Source: Geosiphon pyriformis (taxonomy: Eukaryota > Glomeromycota > Glomeromycetes > Archaeosporales > Geosiphonaceae). From it: a stretch of 15,684 nucleotides of DNA. The stretch covers positions 1-15,684 of the forward strand of contig JAAOMT010000365.1 of assembly GCA_016748015.1 (NCBI GenBank), read 5' to 3'. Position numbers and translations under genes: made by a program. A model generated the notes under the pieces. That model ran no database searches. It was not told the origin of the DNA and saw only the letters and a program-made list of their open reading frames with translations. Position 1 is the first letter of the stretch; each line of letters opens with the position of its first letter. Positions 1 to 9,397 of this stretch are shown one piece after another.

Positions 1-373
1 TAAGAGGAATTTTTTTCGTTTAAATACTAGCATTACTTATTAGCATCTTTTAATCGACCTTTTTTTATTTTCGATAAATAACACGGGCAAAAATGACAAA
101 ATCAAATCTAAAACACAATGGGAAACAATTTAACACTTCTGGAATAACGGCGTCCATTCTGCTAAGAAAATCAATAATCCGAAAAATATATGACAGCTCC
201 AAAAAAGGGTCATGACTTGAAAAAAAAGGCACCCCCATCTCATAAAATCGGTTAGAGTAGGCGCACAAACTCCTGCTATAATATGGATCGGCCTAATCGT
301 CCAATTCCAACCAATTTTCCAAGAGGTAAGACTCGTTTGCATTGTTTCTGGGAATAAAAACTTTGGGAATTTA
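1..373 (+). repeat. Left terminal inverted repeat, 373 bp
   Basis: This block is the reverse complement of 15312-15684. By eye I find one difference, C at 332 against T in the other arm after reverse complementing. It begins TAAGAGG and the window ends CCTCTTA, so both outer ends carry a TA, as expected for a Tc1/mariner-type target, though no flank is visible to prove a target duplication. The + strand of about 250-373 reads as worn Tc1-like transposase upstream of the second catalytic Asp (a GAQTPAIIWIG-like stretch in the frame of the QDN motif, recalling GATPIIIF.G in the family). Short open frames inside the arm are by-products of this sequence. Confidence 0.95.
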
Positions 374-581
374 TATTTAAATCCTCTGCGATTAATGGGA
401 AGGCATTGGGAGCTTTAGCAAGACAATAATCCAATGTATACAAGTTGACTTGCTAAAGAATTTATTGGGAGAACATATTTCAGCTTTTAGACTGACGAGC
501 ATAGAAAATTTATGGGGATAATTGAGAGAAATTTAGAAAAAAAAAACCTAAGAATGTGTTAACGAATTTAACGAAGAAAGG
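374..581 (+). pseudogene. Tc1/mariner transposase relic, left arm (DDE second Asp block)
   Basis: On the + strand, 407-466 reads HWEL-stop-QDNNPMYTS-stop-LAKEFI, matching the Tc1-family block around the second catalytic Asp (QDN.P.HTS). After a one-base frame slip, 472-492 reads NIFQLLD, the usual lead-in to DWP..SPDLNPIE. That following block is missing here: the sequence jumps from ACTGACGAGCAT to AAAATTTATGG, whereas the right arm has about 23 more bases. Stops and frame slips mean no functional protein. Homology with the right arm continues to about 581 (AAGAATGTGTTAA..AACGAAGAA) with indels and lower identity than in the outer 373 bp. This is a C-terminal relic whose reading direction points inward. 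Confidence 0.8.
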
Positions 582-2122
582 ATTTTTATTAAATAATCTA
601 TAGAAACGACTATCAAATAGTATATTAATTATATTAATTGACATTTAATAATACCTGTTGTGTCAAACTTAATGAACTTATTTTCTATTTTGCCAAAATC
701 TCCAATATATTTGTTGTATCGAACTCTATATATTTTCGTATTGATGTGTTTTTTATATACTTTTTGCATTAATTTTAATGAACTTTTGTTTGTACATTTA
801 TTACCAATTAAGTATAACAGGACAACTTAAAAAAAAGGTTTGTTATTGTTTAGAGTTACTATTTTTTCTATTTTTGAAGTTTACCTATTTTTAATTATAT
901 ACGATATTTATTTTAAAAAAACTTTGTTCATAAGTTATGTTTTACCAAACTGGAAAAACCATTAATTAAATAACGTTCTTTCATTATCAATCAATTTTTT
1001 TCTTTCTTACATTTGTATCGTGAAAATTTTAAATTTTTTAACTAAAGTATAAAATTGCATAAAGGTGTTATTGAAATTTAATATTCATAGCATTTTTGTG
1101 TATTTAGAAGTTTCTGTTAAATTAAAACTGATATTCTTGAAATTAATTCTTTTATTGAATAATTTGTCATATTGAATTCACTTTCTTTATTTATTTAATT
1201 TTTGGCAATGATCGATGTCATAAGCCTGAAAAGAATTTAGTATTAATTGACCAGAAAAGTTTTGAGAATAACCAAACACTCTTTTTGTTTAAAAAAAAGC
1301 TTTGGCAAATAAAGTGCTTAGTGAAATACAAATTCTATTAATTCATTCACTTTGAATTTTATTTATTTATTTCATTTAATGACAGCAATTTTATAAAAAT
1401 TCCAATAATCGATGATTTTTTTTAAAGTAGGAACACGTATAATGACTACAAAAGAGTTAAATACGTTTCTATCATATAAATTTTTTTCTACAATTATGCT
1501 TACTTTTTTTTTTAGAAATACTAGCAATTCTTTAAGTAAAATTTTTATAAAGCTAAAATATTAATATTAATTTAACTAATACTCAATAAACAATATGCTT
1601 ATATGTTGTTAAGAAACTACAATTAGAATAAATAGCTAAAGGTGGTCTCCTATTTTCTTATTATGAGAAAAAGGAAAATTTGGTAAAGATGTAAGTTTAT
1701 TTCATTTAATCTGAAATCAATATGAAGCGTCGAGGCTTTTAAATTTCTGAGATTTTAAGAATTTGAGAAATAAATGGCAAGTCACATTCTAAAATGCTGG
1801 CAGCATATCAAGAAATAAATATATAAAATTGGTCCTTTTTGTATTAACTATTAGACTTTTTATCTTGAAATCTTAATATATAAATACATTTCTCTTGTAA
1901 AGCAATTGTCAATTTCAATATACCGCACTGCTTAGAATACATCTTTTTCCATCTATTGTAACAGCGAAAGCTTATTGTCAAAGGAAAAGCTTAGCATATG
2001 AAAAAATTAGATTATTTTGATCTAAGATTCAAATATTTAGTGAGTCTTAACTAATTTCGGGAGGGTTATCTAAAATTGGATTTTCGGTACAGGTTTCATT
2101 AAAATTTTGATTATAGAAAGAA
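582..2122. other. Gene-poor AT-rich stretch
   Basis: About 1.5 kb of very AT-rich DNA with homopolymer runs and frequent stops in all frames. I recognise no protein, RNA gene or transposon terminus. Two loosely similar segments near 1170-1230 and 1335-1420 (TTCACTTT..TTTATTTATTT and ATCGATG pieces) may be a worn duplication or chance in low-complexity sequence. Confidence 0.6.
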
Positions 2123-3371
2123 ATGATTAAAGTTCTTGAAATTTTCCTTCAACAAAAATTTGCTATTTTTGAAAAATATTATGCTGTAAAAGACATCTGT
2201 ATTTCTTTTCTTTTCTCTTCTAATCCTTTACTTTTCAAAGATCAAAAAGAAAACTTATTAGCTATAAGACTTGTTCCACTGTCAAAAAAAACAAATGCAA
2301 CAAAATATAATGAAATTTTTTTCTAACTGAAACCAAACTTTAAACGCCGAGAAAAAATCTTTCAACATGGCAATCAACAAGAGCTATTCTTAATAAGTAG
2401 TGGAGATGGATTCGAGAAGAAAAGAAAAGTTCCACTACCTAAAACGCTGGTGAAAGAATACAGAATTCTTCAGCTTTTCAAAGACATGGCATATATGGTA
2501 AATGAGCTCTATTGTACTAGAGAGAATAGTGATATAATTGGTAGAGGCTTTATCGGTACGATAATTCCAAGTAAAATATTTGTCTTTTTATACTAGAGCA
2601 AATTGTTTATTAATTTCACATATAAAATGATTTAAATAGGTAGAGTTTTTTTTTGACGTTGATTTGCAAGAAATTAATGGAGTTTTTACAGGAAAGTCTT
2701 TAAAATAATTGTGAGCATTTTCAACTAAATATAATTAAAAACATTTTGTATTTACACTGCAAAAAAAAATTCGGTTTTAATTTAAAAAAATTTCTCATAT
2801 TCTTAATCATTAGGGCCAGAAGTGATTAAAAGCCAAATCGAAAAGACCAAGTTTACACTGTTAACCTTGTTCCTGAAATAAGTACAATAAAAATTGATTC
2901 ATATTGGTGGAAATCATGGCCAGATAACTATTTTAAATTGTTTGACGGAAGAATACAACGCACTCTAACGATATTAAGTGAAACAGAAGTGAATAAGCCA
3001 ATTCATATTATTCTAACTGGGCATGGTATTGGTGGATGTAAGCAATTATTAAAAATTTTAATTCATTTATTTTAATGCAAAAGTTTGAAAGTTAGCAGCT
3101 GGGTCCTAATTATATAGCTTAATTATGATATTCTCAGCTTGCAGCTGAAGTCCAGAAAAGGCTTAATATTGGTCTCAGAGTCTACAGGATTACACATGCC
3201 AATGACTATTTCCCTCATTTTCCAAAAAAATCAATAATGGTGAATCATATATGTGGCACTGAGTATTGGATTCCAGATAGGAATTGTAATTGCGAAGATC
3301 CTGATGCAGATAGAAAGTTTTGTGGATATTTGATTACAAAAAAGGCTAATATAATAAAAAAACTTTTATAA
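2123..3371 (+). pseudogene. Class-3 lipase-like gene, probably decayed, nucleophile Ser to Gly
   Basis: Best visible structure: first exon 2123-2555, a second exon ending at 3037, and a last exon 3145-3371. Exon 1 carries AYMVNELYC and GRGFIG, matching the Y..KAYC and LAGGV.G region of the two lipase paralogs at 9398 and 12072, and it ends in the same intron phase. The second exon ends ILTGHGIGG, where class-3 lipases have TGHSLGG, so the catalytic Ser is Gly. The last exon has YRITHANDYFPHF (Asp region), NHICGTEYW (His region) and a NCNCED cysteine motif. Signs of decay: a TAA at 2324-2326 inside an otherwise continuous frame; a stop at 2827-2829 and no clean acceptor for the second exon; and no FGSPRIGN block, although a stop-broken possible trace of it (LGPNYIA) lies in the 3038-3144 intron. 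The family hydrolyses acyl esters; this copy almost certainly does not. The start ATG is uncertain. Confidence 0.7.
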
Positions 3372-4035
3372 AAAAGTTTGCCACTAGGTTTTAATTGTTT
3401 TTTATCTTTATGGGATCTGGTTAAGAACTTTTGAATTTAAATCAAGGGGCTTTTATTTATTTGTATTCTTGGCACGGGACTTTGAGAAGATTTAAATAAT
3501 TTTTATATCACTCTTGTGTGTAAAACATGTAATAGATTGTATGTCATATGAAGATGGCCGATATGAATTGAAATCATTCTTAAACTATTTATGGTAGGAG
3601 AATAATAAAAGATTTTAAAAATCTTATATTGGTAACTTCATGTTTAATTCAACAATAAAAAACCCTCTAATGAATTAACTAAATAGCTATTCTTCAAAAA
3701 GAACCAGCAAAAGAGAAGATTTATTAAAAAATACATAAATGGTTTATGTCTTATGTTTCATGTCAAAGACTTTGATTTTAAATGAAAAACTTCTCATACT
3801 TAATAAGAAATAAAAATGTGTACAAAGGTAGGAAGTTTCATCATAAAAAAAATACTAAAAAGAAATTACGGTAACTAAATGTGGAGAATTACAAATCACA
3901 TTAGAATAAATTTCCCATAGATTGACCTTTGAGTTGAATAATCAAATATTTTTCAATGACACGATCCCAAACATTAGTCTGGGTGCTTTTACTTGATTAT
4001 TACCAATTATCAAAATGCTTTGAAAAAATCAACAA
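3372..4035. other. Intergenic, 3' of lipase relic and 5' of P450
   Basis: About 660 bp of AT-rich DNA between two + strand genes. No coding pattern was seen. It should contain the terminator of the upstream gene and the promoter of the P450, but only the TATA-like element at its right edge can be pointed to. Confidence 0.5.
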
Positions 4036-4043
4036 TATAAAAG
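4036..4043 (+). promoter_or_regulatory. TATA-like element of the P450 gene
   Basis: TATAAAAG followed by the C-rich GCCCCAC lies 45 bp upstream of the chosen P450 start codon at 4081. This is consistent with a short 5' leader. The call rests on motif and position only. Confidence 0.4.
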
Positions 4044-4080
4044 CCCCACTATTAATCCTACTTCAAAATTGATTGAAACC

Positions 4081-6360
4081 ATGTTTAATTTTACAATTCC
4101 CATTTTTAGTTTTGGGCCCTCTTTAGTTCTTATAACGATCTTAGCTTTCACAATTTATTATTTAAGAAAGCTAAAGAATAATTTGGTGAGTATTAAGTGG
4201 AAGGTTAATTCGTAAGATGATTCCTTCTTTTCTAATATTCTATCATTATTGAAATCTTTTTTAAAGAATGAACCACCCCTTGTCCCCTATAAATATCCCT
4301 TGATCGGACATACTTATGAGATTAGGAAAGATTGTGAAGGGTTTTTGAGAAGATGTCGGGAAAAGGTTTGTAATAAATTATTAAAATTTATACCAAATAA
4401 CTAGCTGAAGATTACACTTCCAACTTAATACAATTCAATTTACCTTTCGTCCTTTTTCTAGTATGGAGATGTATACAACATTTATCGATACGGTCAAGTT
4501 CATACCATTGCTGGAAAAGATTATGCCCATGAATTTATCACAAATAAACATGTAGATTTTTTAGGAGCCATAGAGATGGTATGTTACTCAATTTGTAAAT
4601 TGGTATACTATCTTTTTTAAATCACTTGTTTCTATCAATATTGTGATAGTCATTTCCCATCATGGAACTTCTGGGTTTGGATAAATCAACGCGGGTGACT
4701 TCTACAAAGCTGATTCGTGATGAAATTACAACACTTACGCCAAATACCATTGAAAAGTTTCAATTGCGAGCAAAGATAGGGCTCGAAAAACATTTGGGAC
4801 TTTGTGAAAGTTTATATCATTTTGACTTTTCAATAGAATTTTCATGTACCTCATAATATGAATAATCATACTTATGTTTCTTTCTAAAAGAACCCAAGAC
4901 CGTCTACTCCTTGACCGAAACAATTCGAGAAATTCATTCATTTGCAAGTGCATTTGTGGTCTTTGGTGAGGTGAGAAAGATATAGCATTAAATTCATTAC
5001 CACTTGCTTAATAGATTATTTAAATCTTTATTTGGTGAAATCTTAGGAACTCTCCTATGACACGGAATTAATATCTTCTTGTGCTGGTTTTGTCAATGAT
5101 CTCTTCAAATTTGCCCGATTTCCTAAAACATTGGCTTTTATTCATCCTTGGCTTTATAAAAAACAAGTCCAGTATGTTTAAATTTGACTTTTGTTGAATC
5201 TATGCGCAGGTGTTGAATATTCATGATTCTTTTAACTCTTCATAGATGGATGATGAGACTAGGAGAGAATCCAGGTGAAAGAAATCGAGCCAAATTAATA
5301 AATAAACTCCCACCAATTGTTGAAAATCGCATTAAAATGATGAAAGAGCAGGGAGATAAATATAATCCAACGGTGAATATTTATATCATTTTATATTATT
5401 TCCGTGAATAATTTTTCGACTTATTATCGATTTGAACAGTTTGATTTTATACAGAGCATATTAGACAATAATTTAGCTGGGGAAAAAGAAAACATAGATT
5501 ACGATCGCCTGGTCATAATCATTTATAAAATAATTTTCAATTCTATTTCAGTCACTAGCATGAAACTAACAGATGCAATTATAGGTAGGCCAATCCTTTA
5601 TTAAACCAAATATTTCAAAGACTATTCATTAGTAATATCTTTTTATCTTTTAGATTACGCAGCGGAGACTGATTATCAAAAAGAGCTAATGGAAGAACAA
5701 GAAGAAATCGCCAAAGAATATGAACCTGACGGATATCTCACAATTTCCCAACTTGAAAAGATGGTTAAACTTGATAGTTTTATTAAAGAATCAATACGGT
5801 GCAATGAGAATATTTGTAAGCATTTTATTTTCATATTCTCATTTCTTAGCTATATTATAAAATTCATTTTCTTGTCTCCAGTGGGCTTACAAAAGGTCAA
5901 CATGTCTTCGTCACCAATTATGCTTTCAAATGGATATCAAATTCCTCCAAGTAAGTTTCATTGCAAATCATAAAGTAACTGAATATTTTCCGCCCATCAA
6001 ATTTGCGAAATTTGAATAATATTTTGAAATACGGCTATAGAAAGAATATTGTACTGTGACCTTTTGAGTGTGAATGAGAGCGAAAAACTTCAAGGCTCTT
6101 GTCCGACTAAATTTGATCCTCGTAGATATCTCAATAAAGAAGATCCATCTACTCGAATTAGCCGTGCCTATTTGTCGTTTGGACTTGGCCGACGCGCTTG
6201 TCCTGCTCGCTTTTTTGCAATAGCTCAAATCAAGATCTTGCTTTCGATGATCATTCGCAATTATAAGGTTAGTTTAGCGAGTGGTACTAGACCAAAAAAA
6301 ATTGTGTTGGAAGGAGTTCGTATCTCTTCATCTGATGGTGTAGTTTTTGAGAAAAGGTAA
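4081..6360 (+). CDS. Cytochrome P450 monooxygenase, 11 exons, 502 aa
   Basis: Exons 4081-4185, 4267-4365, 4462-4578, 4650-4809, 4891-4970, 5047-5171, 5246-5372, 5440-5584, 5654-5815, 5882-5950, 6041-6360. All phases agree and give one frame of 502 codons plus stop, a normal P450 length. The donor at 4810 (GTTTAT) is the weakest junction. Seen in order: an N-terminal membrane anchor (about 11-28), a PPLVPYKYPLIGH hinge (about 38), an I-helix around SVTS (Thr310) that resembles the AIHTTS form of fungal P450s, a K-helix ESIR (Glu365, Arg368), FDPRRY (421-426), and the heme loop FGLGRRACPARF with ligand Cys450. The family inserts one oxygen atom from O2 into lipophilic substrates at the ER with a reductase partner; the substrate cannot be read from sequence. 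Oddity: the usual Gly of C-x-G is Ala452, which some P450s tolerate. No sign of decay. Confidence 0.93.
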
Positions 6361-7133
6361 TCTAAACTCTATGAAAGCTTTTTAAGGTCTGTAAAGTATC
6401 GACCAATTCGAAAATGCTTCCTCACTTTAGATTTAAATAATACCCTTTGAATTTTTAAACTAAAATCTTATTTGGTAAATCTATCTGATTTCTCAATGTA
6501 CTACCTATGTCAACAAACCAAGATCTTGAAAATAATAAAAAATTGCGGTTTTTAATTTATATATTGTAGAGTTTTAAAAATTCAAGCTTTTATCATCTTG
6601 TACTTTGACCACTCCTAAATACTAAGATCTTTCTCACATTGGAGGACGAATTGCGAAAAATAAAAAAATTGAATGTATTCAAGAATTGAATTTGTAAGCT
6701 AACTTTATGAAAAAGAATTCTTTAACTGTTTATATATTTTGCTTTAGATAAAATTTAGTTATAAAGATAGCTGTATAAAAAAATCGAAGGCTATTCGAGA
6801 TCAATGTTTTTCCTCAGAGATAAAAAAATGAGAATAACCTAAAAGTAGAATTTCGTTATTAAAATAATTTAAATTTGAAAATTAGTTCCAAGATTTATTT
6901 GTTTTCTTATTATCCTCAAATTTCCTCTTTTGAAACGATGAATTATCATTTACCAAGATTAGAATCCTGTGATTATATGCTAAACTAAAATTTTAAATAT
7001 TTTCGTATATATCAAATCTTTTAATAAATTACAAACGATTCTAAACGATTTCAAATTCTATTGGTCGCTCATCGCCATCTTAAGATTTGCCGCGCCGTTA
7101 TAAAGGATCAAATATTTTGATTGCCAACGGTGC
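6361..7133. other. Convergent intergenic region
   Basis: About 770 bp between the 3' ends of the + strand P450 and the - strand hydrolase. It is AT-rich with no coding pattern. The last part (about 7065-7133) is richer in G, C and CpG, with GCCGCGCCG at about 7090, continuing the composition of the hydrolase's 3' exons. The terminators of both genes must lie here but I cannot place them. Confidence 0.55.
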
Positions 7134-8852
7134 TCAAAGTGTCTTTTGAATTGTTTTCAGTCTATGTATGAAATTCTATTTTAGATTGCAAGGTTCTTTT
7201 TTCAATATTCTCATGTTTGATTAACCTGATGAGATTTTTCCTACCTCAAACATAGCTACACAGAATTCGGTCAATGGCTTAATGCACCATCGAGTCGGTC
7301 GCCAGAACCCGGTAAACCAGCCAAGATGTCCACCATGAGAAGTTGTTGCCAGGATCACCGATGGATTGAAGCTTTTGGAGAAAAAATTATCATTAGTAAT
7401 CATTATCATTAATGCAAAAAAATCAATGATGTTCTTGAGTATCACAAACCGGCATTCATCATACGGGATACATTCTCGGACCGAAACCGGATCATCTCGA
7501 GCTTGTAGGCAAAGCAACGGTACCCGAACTCTTGTGACAAATCTTGACGAGCTAGCATCCCGATAGTAATCATTTACAGTATCGTAACCGAATACGAGGC
7601 GCGTACACCGGTCATCAAATTCGCGTATCGATCGGGCCTAAGTAGGAATCAAAATTAATTTTAAAATTTTGATTTTAAAATGAAGTTTCACAGCAAAGAA
7701 TATTATTAAAGTAAAGCCTACCGACAAAATAAATGGTGGATCTAACTTTGGATGACGCTTTAAAATTTTTAAATGTTTGGCAAATGAATTTTTAAGGTTG
7801 AGGGCTAATGAAGTGGAATATATTTTTCTACCAACAAGACTACGTTCCATTGCCAAGTTTGTCCTGATTTAGGAGAAAAAGTTAAAATTCAATCGATTTT
7901 AAAAAATCTAAGCTTTTTAGCAAAAATTTTACCCAAGTAAATCAAATGGATTTCCAACAGAAATTGCTCCAATCAACGGTGTTTTGGTTCCTTCCTCGCC
8001 AAGATACTTTATCAAGAGAAATTGGCGAAATTAATTTTTTGGAATAAAACAACTCAATATTTTTATTATTTCCACAAATATTTTAACTTTTAATATACCT
8101 TCACCAAAATATTGGCTCCCAAACTAAATCCAGCACCCATCAATTTTGCATTTGGGATACATTTTTCAATGTATCTTAATGCTACTCTCAGATCATCAGT
8201 ATATCCTGCACAATACATTTGAGGTGATAACAATTCAGAATCCGCGCATCCCCTAAAATTGAATACAACTCCACGATAATTGTGTGGCGGTCTGGTCAAG
8301 ATATCGAGTAGACTACGAATATAAGATTCATGGCTTCCTGATGTTGAAATTTTTAAAATGAAAATTTATAATGATTAATGATCAATGATAATTTTAATGA
8401 TGAAATTACCTCCAGTAAGACCATGAAGAATTACAAGTGTCGGTGTATCATCGAATGGTTTTTCAAATATTGGTGGTGTCCAATCTAGTGTGAACTGGCC
8501 ACCATCTGGAGTGGGAATAAAGTGTCTATAAATTAAAATATAAGTTATTTTATTTGCAATTTCCGTAGAATAATTTATGATTCCAATCTAAAAGTCCTTA
8601 CCTCTCATATTTAACAGGGTAATAATTTAAAAATTTAGCATAGGCAGCATACGCAGTTTGCAAATGTCCATTTGCCAGCCACACGGTGGGATAAAACTTT
8701 GCCAATGGTCCTACGAGTGATGGACATGTCTCCTTTATATAATCCGAAAGAGGAATATTTGAGGTGGTATCGGAGTTTTGATCCTTTACGATTATTTGAG
8801 TCGTGGATGGGTTATGATGAAGTGTAATGGGTGAACCAAAAATAATATCCAT
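7134..8852 (-). CDS. ABHD1/3-YheT-EMB8 family alpha/beta hydrolase, 8 exons, 392 aa
   Basis: Exons in transcription order: 8852-8602, 8525-8410, 8337-8099, 8006-7933, 7863-7722, 7637-7450, 7371-7245, 7175-7134. Every phase agrees, giving 392 codons plus stop. Diagnostic blocks are YPTVWLANGHLQT (about 54-66), LHGLTGG (117-123, oxyanion side), FRGCADSE, the nucleophile elbow GAGFSLGAN with Ser194, REFDDR (279-284), ARDDPV with Asp323, and TSHGGHLGW with His352. The triad is complete, unlike the neighbouring lipases. The family contains fungal medium-chain acyl ester synthases/esterases (Eht1/Eeb1 type), plant EMB8 and animal ABHD1/3 phospholipases, so an acyl-ester substrate is likely but unspecified. 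The short last exon of 13 codons is the least certain. Exons 6-7 are much richer in GC and CpG (about 49% GC in exon 6 against about 33% in exon 5 by hand count). There is no clear signal peptide. Confidence 0.92.
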
Positions 8853-9397
8853 GGTTTTTAGTATTTCAAAATTTTGATTAAAAAAAATGAAATTATTTGT
8901 AAAACTTGGCCATAATTTTATGTACCGAAAATCTTTTTGCAGATTTTATCGGTGATTCGTTATCTTCTATCCGTTTTATCCCGTTAATCCTACATCTGTA
9001 AAAGATCCCAATCATTGACAAATGGTATGTCCTCAAGAAAGCATGAATTAGGGGTTGAAGTGTTTGAACTTTGAATTTTAGAAAGGAATATTCTAAAGAT
9101 CTATTGAGGAACGAATTGAAATATTGAAGGTAGATTTTAGTTTAATTTAATTTATATGGACTTACTTATCCGAATTTTCAATAATGAGATATTTCAACAA
9201 ATGTGATTAACTCCTCATACGTTTTGGGAATTGACAAAAGGTTTGGTGATGTCTTTACACGCAGTGACGTCAAAAGAAAGTAAAATATTCAAAATATTTC
9301 CAGTTGAAAATTCCCTACAAATTTTTTTATCTGTATTATCTATTTGTGTTCAATATCCTAATATTATTTCATTTAATTTTTTATTAAGAAATCATTT
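8853..9397. other. Intergenic: 5' of hydrolase, 3' of lipase-like gene
   Basis: About 545 bp between two - strand genes. It must hold the hydrolase promoter. Apart from the TGACGTCA palindrome at 9265-9272 I see nothing I can name. Confidence 0.5.
9265..9272. promoter_or_regulatory. Perfect CRE/ATF palindrome TGACGTCA
   Basis: A full 8-bp bZIP (CREB/ATF) half-site pair within AT-rich DNA, about 410 bp upstream of the hydrolase start codon (8852) and just past the 3' end of the next lipase-like gene. In fungi such sites bind ATF/CREB-type bZIP factors. One occurrence could be chance. Confidence 0.3.

Noticed and set aside
65-342. Open frames of 67 and 70 codons in the left arm, repeated in the right arm (15163-15620)
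   Set aside because: They lie within the inverted repeat, antisense to the transposase relic, show no recognisable motif, and are present twice only because the arms are copies.
1240-1330. A possible second transposon end around AAAGTTTTGAG / AAAGCTTTGGCAAATAA
   Set aside because: Only a short imperfect direct repeat, with no partner inverted copy or transposase nearby.
1170-1420. Possible tandem duplication around TTCACTTT..TTTATTTATTT
   Set aside because: The similarity is confined to AT-rich low-complexity words with poor alignment between, so chance is likely.
4735-4953. Minus-strand open frame across P450 exons 4-5
   Set aside because: Shadow of the P450 coding frame, with no motif.
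5968-6228. Minus-strand open frame opposite the last P450 exon
   Set aside because: Antisense to the heme-binding exon, whose protein motifs are unmistakable.
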